From the NCBI GenBank assembly GCA_963724135.1, contig CAVRTA010000006.1, positions 186,001-250,000 on the forward strand: 64,000 nucleotides of DNA, written 5' to 3'. Below the pieces are notes generated by a model, which was given only the letters and a program-made list of their open reading frames with translations, did no database searches and was not told the origin of the DNA. The stretch comes from DATLGB01 sp963724135 (GTDB lineage Bacteria > Actinomycetota > Thermoleophilia > Solirubrobacterales > Solirubrobacteraceae). The first letter of the stretch is position 1; each line of letters begins with the position of its first letter. Positions 47,222 through 55,555 of this stretch are shown here, piece by piece. A program made the position numbers and the translations under genes.

Positions 47222-50063
47222 TCATGCCGCCAGCCTCTCGTTCAGCTCGTCGAGAAGCGGCGTGAGGTCATTGCCGAAGACCCTATGGGCCGCCGACGAG
47301 GCCGCCCTCTTGCGCGAAGGGGTCGAGGTCGAAGTCGTCGGGTTCGATGGTCAGTGAGGTCGCCATGTGATCACGAACCATCATCAGCCAGCCGCAGCTG
47401 ACTTGCGCCGAACTTTCTGCCCATCTGTTGCTGCTCGGAGAGCCAGAGGTCGAAGCGCAGCTTGACGATCTCAGCGTGCGGGAGTCAGCTCGTCGTCTTG
47501 GCCAATGGCGAAGCGGATCAGCGAGACGAGATCGGTAGCGAGTCTTGCCCCGCTCCCTTGACCTTGCTCGGACTGGAGCTGTCTCGTAGGCCTTCCATAG
47601 CCGCTCGGTCGTGAGATACAGAGGCGGTGCTTGAAGTCGCCTGCGGCTAGTTCCTTGAAGTCCTGGAGCGTCGGGCGTGCCTTGTAGGGCGTGCTCGAAG
47701 TAGGCCTTCAAGGCGATGTACTCGTCGTGGTTTTGCTTGATCCAGTCTTCGAAGCGTCTCGACGAGCGACTTGGCTTCGTCGGTAGCGATGAAGCCCGCC
47801 GAGATGAGCTTGTCTTGGGTGGCGATGTCGATGACCTGTTCGGTCTGGGTTTGCAGAGCTGAGCAAGCGTCTCGCGAACCTTGGCCTTCTGAAGGGGCTC
47901 GAGCGCTGCCTCGACGAGCTGCTCCTTGACAGCAGCAAGCTCGTCGTCAGTCGCCTTGCGAGTCCTCGGTCGATCGCCGTCCTCGGCGATCGGCCTTGAC
48001 CGCTGTCTGGATCAACGGCTGTTGACAAGTGCTTCGGCCATCTCTTTGATCGAGTGCTCCAGCCACGCTCTCGATCTCGGCCTCTTGCTCGGCGCGTGAG
48101 CTTGCCTTCCAAGCGCACAAGACGCGCGCCGACGGTTGCAAGGAGATCGTCGTCAGAAGCGCCCTGCATGACCCTCTCGAGGAGATCCTTGAACGAGACC
48201 TGGGCTCTCGATCAAGCGGCCGTGGTCTCAACCCAGGCCTTGTCCTCGTCGGTGAGGCCGACGCAGTCAACGACAACGAAGTGATCCTTGGTCACGCCTT
48301 GTTCCTTGGCGCCTGGGGTCACGGCCCAGAAATCGTCGTTGTCCATCTGTGCGGACACCGCGGCCCTTCATCTGCTCGAAGTAGGCGCGGCTTTGGACCA
48401 TGCGCAAGAAGACGAGGCACTCGACGGCCTTGATGTCGGTGCCGGTCGCTATCTGATCGACGGTGACGGCGATGCGGTACTTCGGATCGGTGCGGAAGTC
48501 CTGGATGAGCTGCATCGACCGAGCCGTGGGTCTTGTAGGTGATCTTCCTCGCGAAGTCCGAGCCTCGTCCAAACTCCTCGCGGACGATTCGCAGCACGTC
48601 CTCGGCGTGGCTGCTCGTGCTTGCAGAAGAAGACGGTCTTCGGCACTTCTTGACGCCCGGGGAAGATCTCGGTCTGGACCTTGTCGCGGAAGGTCCTGAT
48701 CACCGTGCGGATCTGATCTTCGGCGACGACCGCGCGATCGAGCTTGGCTTGCGTCGTAGGTCAGCTCGTCCTCGAGTTTCTTGTAGCGCCTCCTCGCGCG
48801 TCAGCCCTCGAGCGGACCTTGACGTACTCGCCCTTGCCGATCGTCGCCCCCTGCTTCGAGACCTCCGTCTCGATCCGGTAGGTCGGTGTAATCGACGTTG
48901 ACCTGATCGATGACCGACTGCTTCGTAGGTGTAGGGCGCGACGACGTTGCCGCCGAAGTAGCCGTAGGTGAACTTCGAGGGCGTAGCCGTCAGGCCGACG
49001 AGGAAGGCGTCGAAGTAGTCGAGGACCTGGCCCCAGCGTCCGTAGATCGAGCGATGAGCACTCGTCGGTGAAGATGAAGTCGAATAGCTCGATCGGCACT
49101 TCGGGCTGGTAGCCGACCGTCAAGCGGCTCGAAGTCGTCGCCACCGTCTTCTCGAAGACCGACTCGTCCTCGAGTTCCGCGTCGAACTCCTCTTCGTTGC
49201 GCAAGGATCGAGTAGAGGCGCTGGATCGTCGAGATGACGACGTTGGCCGCGGGATCGATGTGCTGCGAGTTGAGGAACTGGACGTTGAACAGCTCGCCGA
49301 ACTTGCGACCGTCGCCCGGTACGACGTAGTTCATGAACTCGTCGCAGCGCTTGCTTACCGAGGTTGCGGCGATCGACGAGGAAGAGGATCCGCATCGTCG
49401 TCTGTCCTCGGGCTTGGCGTAGCAATAGAAGCCGAGCAGGACTCTGCAACAGCGAGGATCGTCTTGCCCGAGCCCATGATCTGCGGCGTCAGGGTCCGTA
49501 GTCGGTTCATGGCGAACGACTCCTCAATCGCTGGGATCGCGCGGATCTGGTTCTTGCGCAGGCCCTCCTCGATTGAGCGGCGGCATCTACTTGCAGTTTC
49601 TGCCTGAGCGTCTCCCCGGTCCTGGCGATCTCGATCAAGGTCTCTGGTCGGTGGAAGGCGAAGACCTCGCGCGGCGCGTGATTCGGGATCGAGGCGGTTG
49701 GCGAAGTGCGTCTCGCTTGCCCGTGCTCTCGTAGTGGAAGGGCAAAGGCGTGATCCAGGCCGGAAGCCCCTTCTTCTTTGCCGTCAGCGTGAAGCCCTCC
49801 GCGTAGTCGGTCGCTCTGCGTCTCGACGCCAAGGAGCGGCGTCGCCGACCTTCTTGGCCTCGATCGTGCCGAGCGCCTTGCTTGTCCCCGTACAGCAGGT
49901 AGTCGGCTCGTTCTTTCGTGCTCAGTGGAAACTCGCGGATCGCGACGCCCCGCGCGGCCGGGAGATCCATGTGCTTGAAGTCTTGGACCACCCAGCCGGC
50001 CAGCTTCAGGAGCCGATCAATCTCGACCCGCGCCTCCTGTTCCGGTGTCAAGCCGTCGATCAT
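47222..50063 (-). pseudogene. hsdR: Type I restriction subunit hsdR with many one-base insertions
   Basis: Start ATG 50,063 (IDGLTPEQEARVEIDRLLKL), stop 47,222. Readable fragments in order: ADYLLYGDKQ (nuclease region), DYAEGFTLTAKKKGLPAWIT, TPQIMGSGKTILA (Walker A), RILFLVDRRNLGKQ, VVISTIQRLYSIL, FDFIFTDEC (DEAD-like box, with an extra base after Cys), EVSKQGATIGKGEYVKVR, VPKTVFFCKH, and the C-terminal MATSLTIEPDDFDLDPFAQE before FGNDLTPLLDELNERLAA. Between 48,880 and 49,880 I can place about twelve single extra bases (49,878; 49,837; 49,810; 49,715; 49,674; 49,589; 49,571; 49,351; 49,203; 49,057; 48,921; 48,885). I saw no case that needs a lost base. Repaired, it is a normal EcoR124-like HsdR of about 930 residues. 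Confidence 0.85.
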
Positions 50064-50158
50064 CGGCGAACGTGTCTCCCGGCTGTGGATCCCCGCATCA
50101 ACGATCTCCTCGGGGTGGTTCCGCGGAGAACTTACGTACGCCGAGACCTATTAGGGAC

Positions 50159-50446
50159 ATGGACCCCTTCAACGCTTCCCTTATCCCTTCGCTGCTACAG
50201 ATAGTCACGCGACTGGCCGGCCGCGCCGACGACAGCCAGGCCGACCACGACATCTTTGGCCTTCTCACGATTGTGACGGCCGCGGTCGCTCGAGGCGAGG
50301 CCCCGATCCTGAGGTTGGTCATTCTTGCGGCAACTGCGCTGCTCACCGACGAAGCGGGGAATGACAGCTTCCCACATGTTCCCCTTGAGCTTGTGCGACA
50401 GGCGGCGTTCGCAGGATTGGGCACGCTAGCCGCGTATAGGCCATGA
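50159..50446 (+). CDS. Small hypothetical protein in island
   Basis: 95 residues from ATG 50,159: DPFNASLIPSLLQIVTRLAG, then a hydrophobic helix (GLLTIVTAAVARGEAPILRL) and another (VILAATALLTDEAGN). It could be a small membrane or helical-bundle protein. Divergent from hsdR with 95 bases between starts. No family recognised; the length, codon use and absence of an alternative frame make it a plausible gene but not a sure one. Confidence 0.4.
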   Translation: MDPFNASLIPSLLQIVTRLAGRADDSQADHDIFGLLTIVTAAVARGEAPILRLVILAATALLTDEAGNDSFPHVPLELVRQAAFAGLGTLAAYRP

Positions 50447-50548
50447 CGTTCGGCGTGCGAACTCTCGCAGCGGGAAGGCGCTTGCGCGTTCGTCTCGTTC
50501 TAACCGGGAAGAGCGGTTGGCGGTCGCACGGGTGCGATCAGGTACGGC

Positions 50549-50678
50549 CTAGGAGAACGTGAAGGGATAGTGCGGCTGCGGAGCGATGTCCACGCCCACG
50601 ACGTCGAAGCCCGCGCGGTGGTAGCCGACCGCGCAACCGCCCGGCGTCGCAGAACAGGTTGAGCAAACGCGGCATCAT
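50549..50678 (-). pseudogene. N-terminal fragment of a DNA cytosine methyltransferase
   Basis: From ATG 50,678 the frame gives MPRLLNLFCDAG. With one extra G removed near 50,645 it continues as GYHRAGFDVVGVDIAPQP before a stop at 50,549. LxLFCxAGG.A.GYHRAGF.VVGVDI is the SAM-binding motif I and II of phage-type C5 methyltransferases, usually of 200 residues or more. Only the first 43 codons remain. It lies between the restriction locus and tRNA-Arg and reads like the stub of an older phage or island gene. Confidence 0.6.
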
Positions 50679-50844
50679 GGGGAGCTACCTTGCCTCCCTT
50701 GGGGTGGGCCACCCCAAAGCCCAAGAACCGCCACCCCAAACAGCATCCCATCGCCAAACACGACCCGCCCCTACCACCCGCACCCCGGCTGTCAACCACG
50801 CCGATTTCAGCGCCATGCGGCACGGTTCAGCACAGCGGACCGAG

Positions 50845-50918
50845 CGGCCCCGGCAGGACTCGAACCTGCGACCCGCTGCTTAGAAGGCAGCCGCTCTGTC
50901 CAGCTGAGCTACGGGGCC
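50845..50918 (-). tRNA. tRNA-Arg (anticodon TCT)
   Basis: 74 bases. Acceptor stem GGCCCCG/CGGGGCC with G as discriminator; D arm with GCTC..GAGC; anticodon stem GCTGC/GCAGC with loop CTTCTAA, so anticodon TCT reading AGA and AGG; T arm GCAGG TTCGAGT CCTGC. No CCA is encoded. Its 3' end faces the accessory island. Confidence 0.95.
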
Positions 50919-50947
50919 AGCTGCACAGAGGGTAGATCCGGAGCCGG

Positions 50948-51814
50948 TCAGCCGAAGACCGGCAGGCGCCGGCGGCTCGCGAGCCGGTCGACGCCGTGCT
51001 GGAGGACGTCGCGGACCTCGCGGTACTTCGCGTCGACGTAGTCGTCGTCCTCGAGCCGGTCCCCGTCGTAGTCGAGCTCGATCGGGTCGAGGATCTCGTA
51101 GCGGAGCTTGGTCGGCATCGGGAGGTGCGTCGGCAGCACCTCTGGGGCGATGCCGAACGGCGGTGCGGCGAGGATCGGCAACGTCGAGGCGCGAAGCTTC
51201 TTCGCCAGCCCGCCGACCTTGTTCAGCGCGCCGGTGATCCAGCGGCCCTCGGTCAGGACGAACGCGGAGTCGGAGCCGCCGGAGGTGGCGACCGGGACCA
51301 GCGGTACGCCGGAGCCCAGGGCCTGCTTGACGAAGCCGCGGCGACCGGCGAGGACGACCTCGTCGCGGCGGCGCCAGTTGCGCATCGAGTCCTCCTCGCC
51401 GCCGGGCCAGACGATCACGTCGTGGCCGCAGTCGAGGGCGTCGGTGACGCCCTCGCGGGAGGCGGGGATGACGCCGAGGTTCTTGAAGTAGTCGCCTAGC
51501 AGGGGGACCGTCATCAGGACGTCGTGGGCGGTGCCGTGGAGAACGCGGTCGTCGCCGAAACGGCGGTACCACTCGTAGACGAAGATCCACGCGTCGATGG
51601 TCAGTGCGGCGCCGGCGTGGACGGAGACCAGCAGGCTGGGCTCGTCGGGAAGACGCTCCCAACCATCAATCTCCGTCCGGAAGTAGTAGTCGCTGGCCGC
51701 TCCCCAGAAGGGCATGATCGCCTTCATGAGGGTCGGGTTGGGTGGATCGACCTTCTTGGCGCTTTTGAGACGGAGCTCGACGACGTTCTCGACCGCCTGG
51801 ATCGGACCGGGCAT
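50948..51814 (-). CDS. PlsC-like acyltransferase (lysophospholipid acyltransferase family)
   Basis: 288 residues. A soluble or peripheral acyltransferase: SLLVSVHAGAALTIDAWIFV replaces the usual NHxxxxD motif, then HDVLMTVPLLGDYFKNLGVI, NLGVIPASREGVTDALD, the block DVIVWPGGEEDSMRNW (similar to FPEGT), VKQALGSGVPLVPVATSGG, and PILAAPPFGIAPEVLP. This is the pattern of the DGAT/PlsC-like group common in actinobacteria, which acylates lipids such as diacylglycerol or membrane alcohols. The His-Asp spacing is not the canonical four residues. It starts 91 bases inside the end of the upstream oxidoreductase frame, which points to a frameshift there, not to a real overlap. Confidence 0.82.
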   Translation of the reverse strand: MPGPIQAVENVVELRLKSAKKVDPPNPTLMKAIMPFWGAASDYYFRTEIDGWERLPDEPSLLVSVHAGAALTIDAWIFVYEWYRRFGDDRVLHGTAHDVLMTVPLLGDYFKNLGVIPASREGVTDALDCGHDVIVWPGGEEDSMRNWRRRDEVVLAGRRGFVKQALGSGVPLVPVATSGGSDSAFVLTEGRWITGALNKVGGLAKKLRASTLPILAAPPFGIAPEVLPTHLPMPTKLRYEILDPIELDYDGDRLEDDDYVDAKYREVRDVLQHGVDRLASRRRLPVFG

Positions 51815-52836
51815 AAGGGTTCGCCTTCCCGGCTGACTGCATGCGCAAACGGCCGGGTGTCAGATCTTCTCGGCAGGCGGCCATAAATGCCCGCAATTCG
51901 CGCGGAAACGTCGGGCCCGATCGGCTGGTAGGCGATCTCGGTGACCCCGCTGGCGGCGATCTCGGAGACCTTCGCGCGCAGCTCGTCGGGCGTGCCGGTC
52001 AGGGTGAGCTGACCGATCAGGTCGGGCGAGACGCGGCCGCGGTCGAGCTCGTTGAGCGAGTGCAGGTGGCGGTCGTGGATCGCGAGATGGCGCTCGGGCT
52101 CCGGGACGGCCTCGGCGGCGGCGACCCACTCGGGCCCGCCGGGGAAGAGCGCCACGCCCTCGGCCCCGCGCAGCTCGTACAGACCGTGGTAGAGGACGGC
52201 GACGGCGGGGCCGGCGGCGGCGATCACGCGCTCGGAGCGGACGTCCTCGCCGTCCTCGAGCACGGTCCCGAAGACGAGCCGGATCGTCCAGTCGAAGTCC
52301 TGCGGCGGCAACACGGTGATGAACAGGCCGTCGCCGAGGCGGCGGGCGACGTCGATGCCCTTCGGGCCCTCGGCGGCGATCACGATCGGGACGTCCAGCG
52401 GCAGGGGCGCCGAGAACCCTTCGGGGTGCATGAGCCGCACCGCCGCCCCCTCCCACTCCACGGTCTCGCCGCGCAGGAGGCCGCGCAGCGCCTCAACGTA
52501 CGCGGCGACGTCAGCCCACCTCATCGCCTTCTGCCCCAGCGCCCGGCTGCCGGTGAAGCCGGTCCCGACGCCGATCACGAGCCGTCCCGGCGCCAGCGCC
52601 TCGATATGGGCGGCGGCCGCGGCGGTGGTGATCACGTGGCGCAGGCGCGGGACGATCACGCCCGTGCCCAGCCCGATCGTCGAGGTGCGCTCGGCGGCCA
52701 GCGCCATCGTCGCCCACAGGTCCGGGTACAGCGCCGGCGAGTCGTACAGCCAGGCGCGCCTGTAGCCGAGCTCCTCGGCGAGCGCTACGTGATCAGGCGT
52801 GTCCGGCGATGTCGCGAAGGCGCAGGAGATGTCCAC
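51724..52836 (-). CDS. LLM-class (F420-dependent type) oxidoreductase, C terminus out of frame
   Basis: Start GTG 52,836 (DISCAFATSPDTPDHVALAE). TIM-barrel luciferase-like protein: YDSPALYPDLWATMALAAER, TIGLGTGVIVPRLRHVITTA, GRLVIGVGTGFTGSRALGQK, VPIVIAAEGPKGIDVARRLG, and TLTGTPDELRAKVSEIAASG. The family uses F420 or FMN. After TEIAYQPIGPDV, at a TTT run near 51,906-51,908, the frame changes: removing one base gives PRELRAFMAACRED, a normal end for the family, whereas the frame as given runs on for about 60 basic, improbable residues over the start of the acyltransferase gene. The true stop cannot be placed. Substrate unknown. Confidence 0.8.
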   Translation of the reverse strand: MDISCAFATSPDTPDHVALAEELGYRRAWLYDSPALYPDLWATMALAAERTSTIGLGTGVIVPRLRHVITTAAAAAHIEALAPGRLVIGVGTGFTGSRALGQKAMRWADVAAYVEALRGLLRGETVEWEGAAVRLMHPEGFSAPLPLDVPIVIAAEGPKGIDVARRLGDGLFITVLPPQDFDWTIRLVFGTVLEDGEDVRSERVIAAAGPAVAVLYHGLYELRGAEGVALFPGGPEWVAAAEAVPEPERHLAIHDRHLHSLNELDRGRVSPDLIGQLTLTGTPDELRAKVSEIAASGVTEIAYQPIGPDVSARIAGIYGRLPRRSDTRPFAHAVSREGEPLCPVRSRRSRTSSSSVSKAPRRSIHPTRPS

Positions 52837-52859
52837 GTCGCGGCAGAATGCCACCAATC

Positions 52860-53210
52860 ATGCGCGCCGTCCTCGTCCTCGCCCTCGCCGCCCTCGTCGC
52901 CGTGCCGGCCGCGCCCGCCGAGCGCGGCGCGCACGAAGGGCAAGTCCTTCCTGCCCAGCCACGGCAATCCCCGGATGACCGCCAAGCGCGCGAAGCGGGT
53001 CGCGCGCAAGGTGATCCGCCGGGCCTACAAGGTGCGCAGGGGGACGGACATCTACGCGTGCAAGCGCCACACCGCCAGCACGGCCGGGTGTGACTTCGCG
53101 TTCCTGTCCAAGGACGACAGGTACACGTGCGGCAACGCGCGCGTGCGCGCCAACCGGACCCGGATCGTCGTCCGCTACGTCGCCGAGACCGGCGGCTGCG
53201 GCGACTTCTA
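52860..53210 (+). pseudogene. Small secreted protein with one-base frameshift
   Basis: ATG 52,860 begins a clear signal peptide (RAVLVLALAALVAVPAAPAE). The mature part (KGKSFLPSHGNPRMTAKRAK to GGCGDF, stop 53,210) is in the next frame; one extra base near 52,930-52,937 in a GCGGCGCGC tract explains it. The repaired product is about 116 residues with two pairs of Cys (YACKRHTASTAGC; YTCGNARV..GGC) and a basic start, likely extracellular. CAGAAT lies ten bases before the ATG. Family unknown. The very clean join suggests sequencing error. Confidence 0.6.
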
Positions 53211-54059
53211 GCGGCGGCGCACCTCGATGCCGTCCGGCGTCTCGCGCACCGCGAAGGACGGCGCCGGGTAGGCGGCGGGGCCGCGCTCGACGGAGCCGTC
53301 GTCGAGGTTGAAGACCGAGCCGTGCAGCGGGCACGTGATCGTGTTCGCGTCGAGCTCGCCCTCAGCCAGCGACCCGGCGCGGTGGGTGCAGCGGTTGTGC
53401 AGCGCCTTGATCTCGCCGCCGCGGCGGACCAGGAGCACCGGGACCTCGCCGGCGAGCGCGCAGACCGGCTGGTTCTCGGCCAGCTCGCCGACCTCGACGC
53501 GCGTCCACTCCTCGGGACCGGAGTCGAAGGCGGTCGTGTCGACGCCGACGCCCTGGGCGAAGGACAGGTGCCCGCCCAGCCAGCCGCCCGCGCTGAGCAG
53601 CCCGACGCCGGCGAGCGAGAGCAGCTTGCCGCGGCCGGTGCGCCCGTTGCGACGCGCGAGGAACGACGCGGTCATCAGCGCGGCGGCGGCGCCATTGGTC
53701 ACCGCGTGGACGATGCCGGCGCGGCGGACTGCGTCGGAGGCGGGCTCCGTGTCGGCCCAGTCGCTCCAGCCGGTCCAGAACACCGGCAGCGACGCGGCGA
53801 GCCCGGCGCCGATCAGCTTGCGCGCCGCCTCGTCCTCGCCGGCGACGTCGAGCAGCGCGGCGCTCATGAAGGCGCCGATGGGGACGTCGGTGAGCATCGG
53901 GTGCAGCGCATGCCCCAGCCAGGTGCCGCTGAGCGCGTCCTTGACGGCCCCGCCGGGGATCGTGTCGCGGACGAACTTGCCGATCTGCACGGCCGGCTCG
54001 TCGAGGACCTCCAGGGATTCGATGCGCTCGGCGAGGGCGGCGGGCAGCGGGCTGGTCAT
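53208..54059 (-). CDS. DUF2231-Rieske fusion membrane protein
   Basis: 283 residues. Residues about 35-165 are the DUF2231 membrane domain (LHPMLTDVPIGAFMSAALLD, SDWADTE..RRAGIVHAVTN, with four helices). Residues about 185-283 are a Rieske 2Fe-2S domain: CTH at Cys224/His226 and CPLH at Cys243/His246, all four ligands present, with GSVF after. Such fusions are common in actinobacteria and probably move electrons at the membrane. It is the last gene of a four-gene unit (stress-type monooxygenase, DUF6194, ECF sigma, this), nine bases after the sigma factor stop. Confidence 0.92.
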   Translation of the reverse strand: MTSPLPAALAERIESLEVLDEPAVQIGKFVRDTIPGGAVKDALSGTWLGHALHPMLTDVPIGAFMSAALLDVAGEDEAARKLIGAGLAASLPVFWTGWSDWADTEPASDAVRRAGIVHAVTNGAAAALMTASFLARRNGRTGRGKLLSLAGVGLLSAGGWLGGHLSFAQGVGVDTTAFDSGPEEWTRVEVGELAENQPVCALAGEVPVLLVRRGGEIKALHNRCTHRAGSLAEGELDANTITCPLHGSVFNLDDGSVERGPAAYPAPSFAVRETPDGIEVRRR

Positions 54060-54068
54060 ACCCGGGCG

Positions 54069-54785
54069 TTACCCGGCAAGCGTCGGCGCGACGCGGGCGA
54101 TCGCCCGCAGCGCGCCCTCGGCGGTGCCGCGCCGCGCGTGCGCGCGGTGCAGCCCGCCGAGCGAGACGAGATCCTCGAGCTCGCGCGCGGCCGCCGTCAG
54201 GCGCTGGCGCTCGACGTCGGGCCAGCGGTGCGCGCGCACGGCCGCGGCCACCGCGCGGCGGGCGCGCTCGAGGCGCTTGCGGTAGGCGCCGGGCGACGTG
54301 TGTGAGGCCTGGGCGCCGATGCGGTCCGGCACGGCGAGCACCTCGCCGAGCAGGTACAGGCGGCGCGTCTCGGGCGACAGGCCGGTGAGGATGCCGAGGG
54401 TGCAGGCCAGGTGCAGGTCCTGCTCGACCAGCCGGTACTCGGCCTCGGTCAGCGGGTCGTGGTCTGACACCAGGGCGTGTTCGGCGAGCTCGACCGCGGC
54501 CGCCGCCTCTCGGGGTGTGGAGGAGGCGTAGCGGAGCATGCTGCGCGTCGCGACGGCGTAAGCCCAGCCGGCGAAGCTCCCCTCCCAGCGGTACGTGCCG
54601 ATCCGCGCGCTGATGACGATCAGCGCCTCCTGCACGGCGTCCTCGTCAGCGCGTCCGAGCAGGCGGCGGGCGTGGCGGACCAGCAGCGGGCGGACCCGCC
54701 GGCACACCGCTTCGAGCGCAGCCGCGTCCCCGCGCTGCGCGCGCATCACGAGCCGGTCGACGTTCATGCCCACATTGTCGCTCAT
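54069..54785 (-). CDS. ECF-type RNA polymerase sigma factor
   Basis: 238 residues. Region 2: DRLVMRAQRGDAAALEAVCR, RHARRLLGRADEDAVQEALI (the DxVQExL core), and TYRWEGSFAGWAYAVATRSM. Region 4: LSPETRRLYLLGEVLAVPDR, IGAQASHTSPGAYRKRLERA, the HTH. A C-terminal extension of about 60 residues, RQRLTAAARELEDLVSLGG, may sense a signal, as in ECF41/42-like groups. No anti-sigma gene is adjacent. Its ATG overlaps the DUF6194 stop, so it is translated with the upstream genes. Its targets may include the Rieske/DUF2231 gene that follows. Confidence 0.9.
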   Translation of the reverse strand: MSDNVGMNVDRLVMRAQRGDAAALEAVCRRVRPLLVRHARRLLGRADEDAVQEALIVISARIGTYRWEGSFAGWAYAVATRSMLRYASSTPREAAAAVELAEHALVSDHDPLTEAEYRLVEQDLHLACTLGILTGLSPETRRLYLLGEVLAVPDRIGAQASHTSPGAYRKRLERARRAVAAAVRAHRWPDVERQRLTAAARELEDLVSLGGLHRAHARRGTAEGALRAIARVAPTLAG

Positions 54786-55216
54786 CGGGAGCGGCCCATC
54801 TCCAGCGAGGCGGCGAGCAGCGGCCGCAGCGCATCGAACCGGGCCGCGGTCGGCGACAGGATCTGCGCCCAGCGCATCCAGGCGTAGACCGGGTGCGGCG
54901 TGAGCACGTCGAGCGCCGCGAGGTCGTGGCCCAGGAGGTCGAGCGTCCTGCCCTTCTCCGGCCGCCGCGGCGGCGGTCCGAAGCGCTGCGCGTAGTCGTT
55001 TTCCGTCATCCCGAACGCGAAGCGGTAGACGCCCTCGCGCGAGAGCCGGGACGCGCGGTCGTTCGGGCCGTCGCGCTCCTTGATCGAGTAGAGGATCCGC
55101 CCCAGCGGGCGAGCGCCGCCCGGGTTGTAGAAGATCGAGCGCTCGCCGTAGTAGCGCTCGAGGCGCAGATCGGGGTCGTGCCCGAGCAGCTCCTCGAGGA
55201 TCGCGTCCGGTGTCAC
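54782..55216 (-). CDS. DUF6194-like protein
   Basis: 144 residues from GTG 55,216, which overlaps the preceding stop. TPDAILEELLGHDPDLRLER, then YYGERSIFYNPGGARPLGRI, LYSIKERDGPNDRASRLSRE, VYRFAFGMTENDYAQRFG, and HPVYAWMRWAQILSPTAARF at the end. The order of a tyrosine-rich strand, an acidic loop and the closing helix fits DUF6194, known from actinobacteria and without a known activity. Coupled to the sigma factor and the monooxygenase-like gene. Confidence 0.75.
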   Translation of the reverse strand: MTPDAILEELLGHDPDLRLERYYGERSIFYNPGGARPLGRILYSIKERDGPNDRASRLSREGVYRFAFGMTENDYAQRFGPPPRRPEKGRTLDLLGHDLAALDVLTPHPVYAWMRWAQILSPTAARFDALRPLLAASLEMGRSR

Positions 55217-55518
55217 GCCGATGCGGTCAGGCTGCCGTGGATCATCAGCGTCGACTCCGTGTCGATGAGGCCGAACATCGGAGCGCAGGACTCGGAGGTC
55301 ATGGCCGCGTCGGCGGCCGCCTTGGCCTGCTCCAGGCTCTCCCACCAGACGACGTCGATCCAGCGGTCCTCCGCCTCAACGAGCTCACGCGAGATGAAGC
55401 CGGGCTGGTGGCGCGCCCAGTCGGACACGGAGTCGTTGGTGGCGAGGAACTGCTCACGCGAGACGCCGTCGTTGAGGCCGAAGACGACGAGCTCGAGGAC
55501 CTTCTCATTCGATGTCAT
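55213..55518 (-). CDS. Dimeric alpha-beta-barrel (ABM-like) protein
   Basis: 101 residues. The fold of antibiotic-biosynthesis monooxygenases and stress-response barrels: KVLELVVFGLNDGVSREQFL, then DWARHQPGFISRELVEAEDR, WIDVVWWESLEQAKAAADAA and a closing strand. Members dimerise and may bind heme or small aromatic ligands; many are of unknown role. TGTAGG close to the ATG may be a promoter. First gene of the four-gene unit ending with the Rieske/DUF2231 gene. Confidence 0.8.
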   Translation of the reverse strand: MTSNEKVLELVVFGLNDGVSREQFLATNDSVSDWARHQPGFISRELVEAEDRWIDVVWWESLEQAKAAADAAMTSESCAPMFGLIDTESTLMIHGSLTASA

Positions 55519-55555
55519 GCCCCTACAGAGGCAGCCCGCGCGGCGACTGTGACAC

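Larger units (their letters stand above)
43290..50844. other. Accessory (defence) island next to tRNA-Arg
   Basis: From just after the TetR gene to the 3' end of tRNA-Arg the sequence is visibly less GC-rich (for example 43,900-44,300 and 46,400-46,900) and holds a TIR-domain gene, a type I restriction-modification locus, an unknown small gene and a methyltransferase remnant. The tRNA 3' end faces the island, the usual geometry for integration at tRNA genes. No integrase and no duplicate of the tRNA 3' end were found, so mobility is inferred from content and position only. Confidence 0.6.

Noticed and set aside
44342..50063. Programmed frameshifting in hsdM and hsdR
   Set aside because: Too many shifts, no shared slippery sequence or following structure, and inserted bases lie in varied contexts. 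Unpolished sequence or decay explains them better.
50159..50446. Phage protein next to hsdR
   Set aside because: The protein has no recognisable phage motif, so it is listed only as hypothetical.
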